This document shows, piece by piece, positions 44,893-55,372 of a stretch of DNA of 64,000 bases (within the stretch, counting starts at the first letter, position 1; each line of letters begins with the position of its first letter). The notes below the pieces were generated by a model. It searched no databases and was not told where the DNA came from. It worked only from the letters and a program-made list of their open reading frames with translations. The translations under genes and the position numbers were made by a program. Source of the DNA: Asterella californica (taxonomy: Eukaryota > Streptophyta > Marchantiopsida > Marchantiales > Aytoniaceae); contig JAYKYS010000007.1 in assembly GCA_036924285.1 (NCBI GenBank), positions 15,934,001 through 15,998,000 of the forward strand, written 5' to 3'.

Positions 44893-46680
44893 GTTATGCC
44901 GCCTAGAGTACATTCTAGACATCCTGGAGATCACCATGCATCTCGAGGATATCCGAAGATCCATACAGGAATGGTTAGAGTCTCGGAGAGTATACTTCCA
45001 CGGTATGTGCAAGTGATGAGACTTTTGGGACCTAGAGCGGATCACGCCGCTATTTTTCGCTCTCTGTTTTGCGACTGCTGAAACCCGAATAGATCATATG
45101 GCAAGGGAGGTTGAGAAGATACCCGAGGATCCAGATGGAATCTTAGAGGAGGGCGTTCTAGAGGTAGATACCACTAACATAGAAGTGGGAGAATTTAATG
45201 TTGATTCATGCTCTAGGCGTCCACACATTCGAGCGTCATGTAATTATTTGAATAATCTTTTGCTTGTTTGATGTCTCTATGTTTGAGATAGCTCTATTTG
45301 ACATCATGTTTGTTTTATAAGAAGATGACATTGTTGAGACTATAGATGCCGTGGTCCCAGACTCGCAAGTTCCACCGGATCCCACTTGTGACTCAGAGAT
45401 ACCAAATGTAGGAGATGATGTGAGGGGGTGAGAGTTTAGCTTTATCGTCAGCTGATGAGCTTCCCATGTATGGCTTTATGACCTGTTCTAGACTTAGAGA
45501 GTTTTTCCAGACTTTTAGAGTGGGATGTCTTCACTTTGGGTGCGAGCATTATTTTCTACCTCCCATAGTGTCGCACATCCATCAGAGTTGATTTCTAAAG
45601 CTTATATGTCTCGATCGTCATATTTACTGATAACGATCTGCAAAGATGAAATCTATAATAATGTCCCAGATGTCACTCCTCGATTTTATAATGCTGCACT
45701 TTGTGCTGGTTTAAGATTCTCTCAGTTAGACTCTATTTGCAGAGAAGGAGGATTAGTCCTAGTATCTCGTATCCATTTCTTCTGTTTTCAGAGCGGGATA
45801 CATCGCGAGATAGGATGGATAGAGGCAACATTGACTGAAAGATGACGTGTAGATTGAGATCGCAAGGAGACACTTCCTTGACTTGAACGAGCCGTCCGCT
45901 GGAGGTGAGAAATGTGTTACAAGTTGTCTGATCATTTTCTAGATTTCTAGCTTGTCTTTGTGAATTTTTATATTTATTTGTGATATCTCTAAATTTTTTA
46001 TTGTTTTATTATCCGTTATATATGAGAATATTTATATTTACTGAAGTTCATTGTTAGTTAATTATCATTGATAGTCAATTATTTTGGCAGAAATTCACTT
46101 ATTCAAAGTTTTGTGATATCTTAGGAAATTTTGTCGTGTATGCCGACCTCCGCTATGATTTCACTAAGAATGGTTACAACTGCACATGTGTTTTCATCGC
46201 TGTGCATGATGGACGTGTGATTAAGATGGTGAATATGCCACATGTCGAGATGAGCAACAACTCATGGCTTATAGAGGATCGAGCGTTTGAGATTGGAAAA
46301 CAGCGGTTGATCGCTCGTGACATTGTGTCAGACTATGTGGTGCACAATGACATTCATCAGTGAATGTGATTTTAGTACGTCATGAGATTGTACGTCTCAG
46401 AAAGATTTATGACACAAATGCAAGAACATGATCAAGAAGTTCTTGGTTGAGCTACAGACCAAGAAGCGAACGCCTCGTGACGTGGAGGACGTCAAAGTCA
46501 CGGTTGACTTAGAACTACTCACTAAGAGGCAGTTAGTGAGATGGCTCTGATCGCTAGGAGCTCCGATCACTAGCAACAAACATGTGCTAATTCAACGAGT
46601 TTCAGAGCTGAGACATCTAGAGCAAGGAGACCTCGATACGCTCTCGACGGTTGATGTATCCGGAGCTACAAGAGCATAAT
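44893..46680 (+). pseudogene. Decayed intron-containing gene with a C-terminal SAP-like motif
   Basis: Coding-like blocks follow each other on the plus strand: MPPRVHSRHPGDHH (44896), then after one shift FATAETRIDHMAREVEKIPED to about 45240. A likely intron follows (GTAATT at about 45240 to an AG near 45325), then DIVETIDAVVPDSQVPPDP. Blocks at about 45435-45835 (MYGFMTCSRLREFF, CREGGLVLVSRIHFF) and at 46090-46363 (LGNFVVYADLRYDF, YNCTCVFIAVHDGR) follow. The end at 46425-46677 reads KKFLVELQTKKRTP and LLTKRQLVRWL, a stop, then LGAPITSNKHVLIQRV, which fits the SAP helix-extension-helix DNA-binding pattern. Several stops and shifts make it a pseudogene. It could be a host gene or a DNA-transposon protein; I recognise no other family. 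Confidence 0.45.
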
Positions 46681-48131
46681 ATTGCGGACAAGCTCAAGGG
46701 TTGATTTTATACTTGTTGTCAGCTGAATGCATGGAGGAGAGTAAGACCTGAAGGCCGTTATGCTCAAGAAGAAGACAACTCTTCCACCTTGTGTTTGGAC
46801 ATCAAGAACGTCGTTGATCATTGGAAAGGAGCACTCTTGTTGTCTCATCTCCCAACGTCAAACAAGAAGGTCGAGAGAAGTTTAGACACACATAGTTCAA
46901 AAATGGAAAAGAAAACAAAACTCTCAAGCCATGAAACCGGTAATGACCTAACCATGCACACTCTAGGTATGTACAATAACACGCACTATTTCATCAGAGA
47001 GCTGATTCCGCTCAACAGGTGAGCTTCAATCGTTTGATTGAAGCTCACCTTCAAACATTGACCGCAGGACAAAAAAAACAAAGAGGTTTATTGTAAAGAA
47101 ACCAATAAGTATGAGTTTCAATAAACCACACTGCAGCCAGATACACTGCTAGACGAACAGTGACCACACAAAGAACGCAATACCAATAGCAGGAAGGCTT
47201 GACGAATATCTTGAGGTACAAGAACATCCGGAAAGTAACCAAGAACACGACCACCAAGATTTCAGTGCGTCTCATTGCATCGAAATGAAAGTCGGCAGCA
47301 ATCAAAAAGTAATGATATGATTAGTCACCGAAAGCACTAGCACCAAGCGAACTGAAGTCCGGTTCCAAAATGACAAGCGCAAAGTAATACTAGCGAGAAT
47401 AGCTAGAAGCGTGACAGAATAGTCAGAAAATATAAGCGGTGAAAAGGACACCTAAACGATTTCACAACCTCCAAGAAATCCTTGATCAATCCACGGAAGA
47501 AAGAATGGCACCTCCAGATTAAGAAGAACTAGATTCTGACTGGGACAAAAATGTGAACCGAATGAAACACTCAACAACCCGAACCAATGTGTGAAACTGA
47601 AATTGGAATGTAATCTCGTCGCACATGCACAAAAACTGCTGAGATCGCTGCCGCACATGCACACCCTCTGAAGTCAAAAGCATGCGAGTTGGAAAGCAGT
47701 CGAGTGGGACCGAGCACCTGCCCAAATAGAAATATCATTGCACCTGAACCTTTCTTCAACAAAGAACGAATGATGAAAAAAAAGCGATTCAGAGTGCGGC
47801 TGATTGCGTACGGCTCGTGATAAAACTGTGTAGCGAACCTTACATCTATAACACGGCGACTCCATGAAGGAGGTCCAGCTTCAGTTGGTTTCTCTACAGT
47901 GGACCACGAGAAATGATGTAGCAGGCAAGGGGGTTTATATACCCCACCTGTGGTTTAAAGTAAAGGATCGCGTTCTCATGTTGTGGTAACTTATGTCATT
48001 TACCTCTAACGAACCGAGTAACCTCGGATCTCAATACGTATAAATAAGTAAATATATAATATATATAGTAGTAGACATTGATATGTACATAGTAGTGATG
48101 TATTTATACTTTTATATTTCATCCTTCGATG
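46681..48131. other. No gene recognised
   Basis: Short minus frames near 47450-47865 overlap each other in different frames and show no motif. AT-rich toward 48050-48130, just before the solo LTR. Confidence 0.4.
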
Positions 48132-49084
48132 TGTAACACCTTTTGCTTTTTCTCCAAACCAGATGGAATTCGGGCAATGATTAACCCAAACGTGGCAGCT
48201 GCATGGTCATAAAGCAGGCTCAAGAGACTAGATAAAAGAGTGTCGCGAGCCCTAAAGGAGGCCATTCTCAGTTTCAGTTTTGGGAGAAGAGCACTCTTGG
48301 TGGTGAGAGAGGAGACAATATTTTCCAGTGTAGTGTATATTGCCTTTGAGGTCAGAAATCAGGAGCTAGATCTGTGCAAATCAGATCCCTTGGAGAGTAG
48401 ACTTGGAGAGCAGATCTGGAGAGCAGACTTGGGGTGTTGATTAGGGGAGCTGACTTGGGGTCTGATCTGTTGAGTAACAGAAATCAGGGCGTTCAGAGTG
48501 AAAGTAGGTTCTTCTGGCGAAGTCTTAGTTCTGGAGTTGCTGAGTAGAGAAGAATTGTCGGTCCAAGAGCGCTGCGTGACCTTGTCAGCAAGTAATGCCA
48601 TGTAATGTATATGAGCCCGTGACTTTCTCCATTCTGATAAGTAGGCTTGAGTTGTGTGCCAAAATTGAGTTGGGCGCATCTGGTGTCGTGTTGACTTTAT
48701 TTCGGTGTAATTACTTTGCCTTCTTACTTCCTAGCATCTACTAGGTCTCTTAGTCTTGGCGGTTGCTCCTTGTGGGTCCTGGCGTTCCGACTTGATCACC
48801 AGTAGCGGAAGCGCTGCCCAAATTTTATGCAACCCAGGTCTAGAATAGTTCCACCTGTATTTAGTAACCTAAGATTGACCAGAGACCTACAAAGGACTAG
48901 TTGGTTATTCGAAATCCGTCCAACAGTTATCAAATCCTCGGTGCTCATTAGCTGATAGTTTAATTTAACGAACTGGATCTGGAGACACAAATAAAGTATA
49001 CAGGTCTCTAGGGAGGTTCACGTTCGGCAGTTCATTGGTTAGAGATTAAAGAATCTGTTCCGAGATCTGCGGTCGAACGTTACA
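48132..49084 (+). repeat. Solo LTR of the element B chromovirus family
   Basis: 953 bp, TGTAAC...GTTACA ends, flanked by GATG on both sides (48128-48131, 49085-49088), so a complete 4-bp target duplication. Roughly 90% identical by eye to the LTRs of element B 118 bp downstream. No interior remains, as expected from LTR-LTR recombination. It sits at the left edge of the 60-bp repeat array. Confidence 0.92.
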
Positions 49085-49201
49085 GATGCGTATAAGGTAG
49101 CTGCAGCTGGGTCCAGGAATATACATTCGAAAAGGCAAGCTAATAATGCGTATAACGTAGCTTCAGCTGGGTCCAGGTATACACTTTAGGAAAGACAAGT
49201 T
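49085..49201. repeat. 60-bp minisatellite, left part
   Basis: Two units: GATGCGTATAAGGTAGC at 49085 and AATGCGTATAACGTAGC at 49145, exactly 60 bases apart. The array continues at 56317 beyond element B. Confidence 0.85.
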
Positions 49202-50145
49202 TGTAACACCTTTTGCTTTTTCCCCAAACCAGATGGCATTCGGGCAGTGATTAATCAAAAGTGGCAGCTGCATGGCACAAGGCAGGCTCAAGAGACTAGA
49301 TAAAAGAGTGTCGTGAACCCTAAAGGAGGCCATTCTCAGTTTTTCAGTTTTGGAGAGAGCACTCTTGGTAGTGAGGGAGGAGACTGTATTTTCAGTGTAG
49401 TATACATTGCCTTTGAGGTCAGAAATCAGGAGCTAGAACTGATGCACATCAAGCTCCTTGGAGAGCAGATTTGAAGAGGCACCTTGAGAGCAGACTTGGG
49501 GTGTTGATTAGGGGAGCTGACTTGGGGTCTGATCTGTTGAGTAACAGAAATCAGGGCGTTCAGAGTGAAATTAGGTTCTCTGGTGAAGTCTTAGTTCTGG
49601 AGTTGCTGAGTAGTGAAGGATTGCCGGTCCAAGAGCGCTGCGTGACCTTGTCAGCAAGTAATGCCATGTAATGTATATGAGCCTGTGACTTTCTCCATTC
49701 TGATAATTAGGCTTGAGTTGTGTGCCAGAACTGAGTTGGGCGCATCTGGTGTCGTGTTGACTTTATTTCGGTGTAATTGCTTTGCCTTCCTACTTCCTAG
49801 CATCTACTAGGTCTCCTAGTCTTGGCGGTTGCTCCTTGTGGGTCCTGGCGTTCCGACTTGATCACCAGTAGCGGAAGCGCTGCCCAAATTTTATGCAACC
49901 CAGGTCTAGAATAGTTCCACCTGTATTTAGTAACCTAAGATTGACCAGAGACCTACAAAAGACTAGTTGGTTATTCAAAACCCGTTCAACAGTTATCAAA
50001 TCCTCGGTGCTCATTAGTGGATAGTTTAACGAACTGGATCTGGAGACACAAATAAAGTATACAGGTCTCTAGGGAGGTTCACGTTCGGCAGTTCATTGGT
50101 TAGAAATTAAGGAATCTGTTCCGAGATCTGCGGTAGAACGTTACA
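49202..50145 (+). repeat. 5' LTR of element B
   Basis: TGTAAC...GTTACA, 944 bp. A GATAAAAG word at about 49301 is a possible TATA box and AATAAA at about 50050 a possible polyadenylation signal. Identical to 55373-56316. Confidence 0.95.
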
Positions 50146-50147
50146 GT

Positions 50148-50159
50148 TGGTATCAGAGT
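50148..50159 (+). promoter_or_regulatory. Primer-binding site, initiator tRNA-Met
   Basis: TGGTATCAGAGT two bases after the LTR matches the standard initiator-Met site at 11 of 12 positions. Confidence 0.9.
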
Positions 50160-50195
50160 AGGCTCAAGTTGAGTCTTAGCTAAACACCATCGACA

Positions 50196-52883
50196 ATGGA
50201 GGCTGTGTCGACCGAGTTGGACGAGATGAAAGCATTGCTGAGAGAGTTGGAAGGCCGACTTGAGCAAGTGGAAGCTGAGAACAAGGTGCTGAAGGCAGAT
50301 CTAACTCAAGCAAAAGCGACACAAGAGAAGGAAGCGGAGGTCCCTGTACTGCAAATCGAGCAAGTCAAGGATTTAGCACTACCAGGTGAAGAAGCAGTTG
50401 ATATTGCTCAAGCAGACAAGAATGAAGATGGATCACAGAAGGTGCAAGAGAATGTTGCGGAAGGGAGCTCAGCCAAAGAAGGGCACAAGCGGAAAGTGAA
50501 GTGGGCTGAACCAGCGACACCATCAGCCTTCAACGGTGAGAAAAGCTTTTCCAAGTTTGAATTGTGGGTTACTGAGATGGAGAATTACTTGGAGAACTTC
50601 GATGAGCGCAGCTGGTTCACCTATGCTGTTAGTAGACTGGAAGGAGAGGCTAAGGAATGGTATGGAGGTCAACAGCGGATGAGGAGTTTGAACGGTACAA
50701 CTCCTATGTCCACTTGGCCGGAGCTGAAGGATGAACTCAGAAGACATCTGGTACCGGTGGATGAAGCTACACAGTTTCGGCTGGAGCTCATTCATCTGAG
50801 ACAGACAGGAAGTATCAGGCAGTATCTCCAGCGATTTTCTGAGTTGGTTACTCGTTTGCACATGGTGGATCGCACCGACTTGCTGTTTCACTTGAAGAAA
50901 GGTCTGCAAGGTTTCTATGCTAGTGTGTTTGATAGCTGGGTTATGTTTCATAAGTCCGAGGACATGCAAGACTTGTTTGCATTTCTGGAAGCAGCAGAGA
51001 ACACTAGGGAACGTAACTACACCGTGCAGCCCTCCAAGTTTCAACGTGGAACAAGTGATGGCGAGCCTAGTAGAGGATTTTGGCGCAATCCTCAAGGACA
51101 GATAGCGTCCTCTCAGAGTAGAGGTGGTAGAGGACGTGGTGGTGGAAGATTTGGTGCAGCGGGAAGGAGGTTTCCTCGTGGATCTCAACAGCAAGGAGTT
51201 TCTCGTGGTCCTACTCAGACCAGACCTACTGGATCCTATGCATCCAATGCAGGATCCAACCAAGCTTCGACTTCAGGTGCTAGGAGCAGTGGAGCTAGCA
51301 GTGCTACACCTTCAAGGACGATCATCTGCTTTCGATGCGGACGGGACGGTCATATCGCTCGTGATTGTCCTCAACGTTCAACAACGAGCAACGTGCGTGG
51401 GTTGACAGCTGAAGAGACAACCAGTATTGAAGAACCAGTTGAGGCGACTACTGAAGCAGAGGTATGTGCTGGTGAGCATTTGGTAGAGCATGGGGATTTT
51501 CTGCCGTGGATTGAAGTGAAAATAGGAAACCACCGGTGCTGTTTGCTTATTGATACTGGAGCAGATGTGAATGTCTTGAATGAAAAACTAGTCAGGACCT
51601 TAGGGGTGACTAGAACCAAGATCATGAGCCCGTTGTTGGTAAGGTTTGTGCAAGATAGCACAACCGTTACAGAAAAGCTCATGAGTGTTCCTGTTACTGT
51701 TGGAGGGGTAACTAGGAAGCACGAGTTTTTAGTTATGAGCTTAGGCGACACGATGGAAGGTATCTTGTCCTGGTCTTGGTTACAAGAGACCAAAGCCAAG
51801 CTAGATGTTCAAGAAAGGAACGTCATAGTCATGGATCGATGGGGCTTGGGTCAACCACATCCTTTGATCATCAAAGAGAGACCCAAGGAGCCAAACGATG
51901 CTGCTCATAAGTTCCAACGAGCCAAGGTGGCATTTCAGATCTGCACGGCCAGACAGTTTGGAAAGCAGATCAAGTTGGTTGACGAAGCTTGGGTTGCAGT
52001 GATGTCTAAACCCAAGGTGGAGACGGATGAGGAAGAACGTGTTGCTGCTCTTCCCATACATCCTGATATGCAGGCATTAATTGAGAGGTATTCTCACCTA
52101 ATGCCGGATCAGTTACCAACAGGACTTCCTCCGAGGAGAGCCTTGGATCATGCTATTGATCTGGTTCCTGGGGCTACCCCTACTGTAGTGCCATCAAGAC
52201 GGATGTCGTTTGATGAGCTGACAGAGCTGAAGACTCAGTTGAAAGAGTTGGTAGCTCAGGGTATCTTACGACCTAGTATATCACCTTATGCTGCCCCGGT
52301 GTTGTTCGTGGCCAAGAAAGATGGTGGTATTCGCATGTGTGCGGACTATCGTGCACTCAATAAGGTTACTGTCAAGAACAAGTATCCTCTTCCTCTCATG
52401 GATGAAACCACCGATCGGTTGGCCACTGGAAGATACTTCACCAAGCTGGATCTACGTTCTGGATATCACCAGATCAGGATCAAAGAAGGAGATGAAGAAA
52501 AGACAGCTGTAAGGACGAGGTATGGCTTGTTTGAGTATACAGTGCTGCCGTTTGGATTGTCCAATGCACCTGGTACTTTCTGCAGGCTAATGAACGAGAT
52601 CTTCAGAGATCTCTTGGATGAGAGTGTTATCGTGTACCTAGACGATATCATCATCTTCTCATCCACTTGGGATCAGCATCTAATAGATGTTGAAATGGTG
52701 TTTAAGCGCCTAGAAGAACATCAACTCTATCTCAAGAAGAGCAAGTGCTCTTTTGGACAAGAGAGTGTAGTGTTTCTAGGATGTTTGCGCAGGGCATTCA
52801 TCTTAACAGGGCTAAGATTCGAGCCATTGTTGAATGGAAGAGACCTGAGAGTGTTCATGAGCTCAGATCTTTTCTTGGATTAG
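50196..52883 (+). CDS. Element B gag-protease-reverse transcriptase
   Basis: 895 codons from ATG 50196, 50 bases after the LTR. The N-terminal coiled-coil-like stretch (LRELEGRLEQVEAENKVL) is followed by the Ty3 gag capsid (FSKFELWVTEMENYL, GEAKEWYGG, FRLELIHLRQTGSIRQYL), an Arg/Gly-rich linker and a CCHC knuckle, CFRCGRDGHIARDC (about residues 378-391). Protease: LLIDTGADVNVL (about 449-460). RT: RMCADYRALNK, FTKLDLRSGYHQI (first Asp), TVLPFGLSNAPGTF and VIVYLDDIII (YLDD, about 814-817). The last about 35 residues (after VVFLGC) are out of frame; true reading passes near 52780 into the frame starting 52745. All catalytic residues seen are intact. Confidence 0.92.
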   Translation: MEAVSTELDEMKALLRELEGRLEQVEAENKVLKADLTQAKATQEKEAEVPVLQIEQVKDLALPGEEAVDIAQADKNEDGSQKVQENVAEGSSAKEGHKRKVKWAEPATPSAFNGEKSFSKFELWVTEMENYLENFDERSWFTYAVSRLEGEAKEWYGGQQRMRSLNGTTPMSTWPELKDELRRHLVPVDEATQFRLELIHLRQTGSIRQYLQRFSELVTRLHMVDRTDLLFHLKKGLQGFYASVFDSWVMFHKSEDMQDLFAFLEAAENTRERNYTVQPSKFQRGTSDGEPSRGFWRNPQGQIASSQSRGGRGRGGGRFGAAGRRFPRGSQQQGVSRGPTQTRPTGSYASNAGSNQASTSGARSSGASSATPSRTIICFRCGRDGHIARDCPQRSTTSNVRGLTAEETTSIEEPVEATTEAEVCAGEHLVEHGDFLPWIEVKIGNHRCCLLIDTGADVNVLNEKLVRTLGVTRTKIMSPLLVRFVQDSTTVTEKLMSVPVTVGGVTRKHEFLVMSLGDTMEGILSWSWLQETKAKLDVQERNVIVMDRWGLGQPHPLIIKERPKEPNDAAHKFQRAKVAFQICTARQFGKQIKLVDEAWVAVMSKPKVETDEEERVAALPIHPDMQALIERYSHLMPDQLPTGLPPRRALDHAIDLVPGATPTVVPSRRMSFDELTELKTQLKELVAQGILRPSISPYAAPVLFVAKKDGGIRMCADYRALNKVTVKNKYPLPLMDETTDRLATGRYFTKLDLRSGYHQIRIKEGDEEKTAVRTRYGLFEYTVLPFGLSNAPGTFCRLMNEIFRDLLDESVIVYLDDIIIFSSTWDQHLIDVEMVFKRLEEHQLYLKKSKCSFGQESVVFLGCLRRAFILTGLRFEPLLNGRDLRVFMSSDLFLD

Positions 52884-54970
52884 CCACATATTTTCGGCGC
52901 TTTGTTTATCAGTTTGCGCATAAAGCCGCACCTTTGTTTGGCTTATTACGCAAGACTTCCAAGGTTGTTTGGAATCCAGCAGCTGAAAGAGCGTTTCAGG
53001 AGTTGAAACAAGCACTGACAGAGATGCCCGTGCTAGCTCTTCCAAAGATGGGAGAACCTTTCGAGGTTCACACAGATGCTTCTCAATGGGCCATTGGAGG
53101 AGTGTTGATGCAAGGAAAGCATCCGGTGGCTTACGAAAGTCACAAGTTCTCAGAGACTGAGGCAAAATGGCCTGCTCATGAACAGGAGATGTTCGCAGTT
53201 ATCCATTGTTTGAAGCGTTGGGAGCATTATTTGTTACCAAGCAAAGTTACTGTTGTAACGGACTGTGAGGGTAATACATACTTTCAAAGTAAACCTCGTT
53301 TGTCACGTAAACAACAGAGGTGGCAAGTGGAGCTTGCACGTTTTGATATCGAATGGCGGTATCAAAAGGGGAAGGAAAATATTCCAGCGGATGTGTTAAG
53401 CAGACGTGTCCAGACGTTAACAACCCAAGACACAAGTGAAGAGCTTTTGGATCGAATCAGACAAGCATTGCCAGATGATCCTCAGGCTCAACGTTGGACC
53501 AGCCAACAAGGGAGAGATCCATTGGTACGTCATCTCTCATTTCGCAATGGCCTTTGGTTTTACAAGCAAACCAAGGTCTATGTTCCAGCTGGATCTCTAA
53601 GGACACTCGTCATGCAAGAATGTCATGATTGTGAACTGGCTGGACATGGAGGACAAAATAGAACATTGCAACGAGTTAAAGAGCAGTTCTACTGGCCGTC
53701 CATGTTGGAGGATGTAATCAAGTACGTGCAGACCTGCTTGACATGTCAACAACAACGAACGGAGCGAAGGAGACCTGCAGGGTTGCTGAGGCCATTGTCA
53801 ATACCTGATGGGCCTTGGGAGAGCATAAGTATGGACTTATGCACAGGTTTACCCGAATCAGGAGGTTTTGATGCTCTGTTAGTTGTTATAGATCGTTTCA
53901 GTAAGCAAGCTCACCTCATCCCTTGTAGGGAAGCAGTGACGTCAAGAGGTGCCGCTGAACTGTTTATACGATATGTTTTTAAGTATCATGGGATGCCTAA
54001 AGACATTGTTTCAGATTTGGATAGGAGGTTTGTAGCTGATTTTTGGAAGGGTTTGTTTCGAAGGCTCGGAACTACCCTCAAGTTCAGTTCCTCTTATCAT
54101 CCTGAAACTGATGGTCAGACGGAAAGGACGATCCAGATAGTAGAACAAGGGTTGAGAAACTATATCATGCGAGATCAGAGTGACTGGAGCGAGCACTTGG
54201 ACTTGGTAGAGTTTACATATAACAACACCAAGCACTCGAGTACAGGATTTAAACCATTTGAAGTGGTTTATCGGGGCTCTCATGCACCTTGGACTCCTAT
54301 AGCTTTAGCTACCAAGGGGCATGAAAACACAGGAAGGTCGAACCAGGATCCTCCAGATCTAGAGACTTTCATACGCGTTCAGGGTACTGTGTTTCAAGAA
54401 GCCAAGAAACACATGGAGAAGGCACAACAACGGTATGCTAAGTATGCAAACCGTGGTAGACAAGATTTACAATTCGAAGAAGGACAGAGAGTCTGGTTGA
54501 GAACCAAGAACTTCAGAATCCCAGCAGGGGTGGATTTAGCCAAGAAGCTTCTTCCAAAGTGGGCAGGACCGTTCCTGATCGAGAAAAAGTTAGGTCCTGT
54601 GACCTATAAGTTACGTTTTCCAGCTAGTATGAAGCATTATCACCCTATTATTCATGTTTCTAACTTAAAGATGTTTCGTGAGGAACTAGAGTCGTTGCCA
54701 GGAAGATATCAGAAATGGCATCCAGTGTTAGAAGCATTACCAAGAGCTGATGATCTTGAGTTGATTGAGATAGTAGATCATCGAGCATCACCGAATCCAG
54801 ATGGAGCTGGGGAACCCGTTACTCAATACCTATGTCGTTGGACAGGTAGAGTTCCGGGATTGGTAAGTGAAGCTTGGGAGTACCTAGATGATCTAGCATT
54901 GTACAAGTTTCAGGAACCACTGCGTAGATATTTTGTGAGACGACAATCTACAGTGGTCTCTTCCAGCTAA
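52745..54970 (+). CDS. Element B RNase H and integrase with chromodomain
   Basis: Continues pol after the frameshift; the first real residues are QGIHLNRAKIRAIVEW (near 52792), and the ATG at 52745 is not a natural start. RNase H: VHTDASQWAIGGVL (Asp), HEQEMFAVIHCL (Glu), VVTDCEGNTYF (Asp), IPADVLSR. Integrase: the HHCC site ECHDCELAGHGG...CLTCQQ (about residues 292-338), then the DDE core with SMDLCTGLP, VSDLDRRF and HPETDGQTERT (about 363-457), the GPF module WAGPFLIEKKLG and KYHPIIHVSNLK-like block, and a chromodomain-like end (ELIEIVDHRA...YLCRWTGR...AWEYLDDL, about 674-722). The chromodomain classes it as a chromovirus. Confidence 0.9.
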   Translation: MLFWTRECSVSRMFAQGIHLNRAKIRAIVEWKRPESVHELRSFLGLATYFRRFVYQFAHKAAPLFGLLRKTSKVVWNPAAERAFQELKQALTEMPVLALPKMGEPFEVHTDASQWAIGGVLMQGKHPVAYESHKFSETEAKWPAHEQEMFAVIHCLKRWEHYLLPSKVTVVTDCEGNTYFQSKPRLSRKQQRWQVELARFDIEWRYQKGKENIPADVLSRRVQTLTTQDTSEELLDRIRQALPDDPQAQRWTSQQGRDPLVRHLSFRNGLWFYKQTKVYVPAGSLRTLVMQECHDCELAGHGGQNRTLQRVKEQFYWPSMLEDVIKYVQTCLTCQQQRTERRRPAGLLRPLSIPDGPWESISMDLCTGLPESGGFDALLVVIDRFSKQAHLIPCREAVTSRGAAELFIRYVFKYHGMPKDIVSDLDRRFVADFWKGLFRRLGTTLKFSSSYHPETDGQTERTIQIVEQGLRNYIMRDQSDWSEHLDLVEFTYNNTKHSSTGFKPFEVVYRGSHAPWTPIALATKGHENTGRSNQDPPDLETFIRVQGTVFQEAKKHMEKAQQRYAKYANRGRQDLQFEEGQRVWLRTKNFRIPAGVDLAKKLLPKWAGPFLIEKKLGPVTYKLRFPASMKHYHPIIHVSNLKMFREELESLPGRYQKWHPVLEALPRADDLELIEIVDHRASPNPDGAGEPVTQYLCRWTGRVPGLVSEAWEYLDDLALYKFQEPLRRYFVRRQSTVVSSS

Positions 54971-55360
54971 GCGGTGGATTGAATCGAGTCAGGAGAGTCA
55001 TGCAAAGGGCCCTTCAAGGACACTGGAACCGAGTAGATCTGGCCAATCTGCTCGTCTAAAGGTGGAGTTGTGGTCTGCTGATTTCTTATGACTGTCGGAT
55101 GTCAATCAGGTTTAGGCTGACGCTACTATGTGTATATCATAGTAAGGAGGTGGATAAAAGGAGACTGACGAGTTCACCACCTGGAAGCTAGGGTTCTGTC
55201 TCACCCGAAAGCTTGAATGAATGCTCGGTAATGGAGCATAGTCTTGAGAAAGGGTTTAATCTTATCCTGGATGGGGTACTGTTCCTCTGGATTTGAGGAA
55301 GTGTTGTTTCTAATGTGGTATTGTAGATACCGCAGTTCAGTGGAAGAACTGCGTTTTGCT

Positions 55361-55372
55361 GGTTGGGGCGAT
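55361..55372 (+). promoter_or_regulatory. Putative polypurine tract of element B
   Basis: GGTTGGGGCGAT directly precedes the 3' LTR. G-rich but interrupted by pyrimidines, so it is a weak tract. Confidence 0.45.

Noticed and set aside
49471..49671. 66-codon frame present identically at 55642-55842
   Set aside because: Located in the two identical LTRs of element B; no evidence of translation.
50523..51263. 246-codon minus frame opposite element B gag
   Set aside because: Shadow of the intact gag frame.
52770..52795. Programmed ribosomal frameshift in element B
   Set aside because: It lies between RT and RNase H, not at gag/pol, and I saw no slippery heptamer with downstream structure; a single-base lesion or error is simpler.
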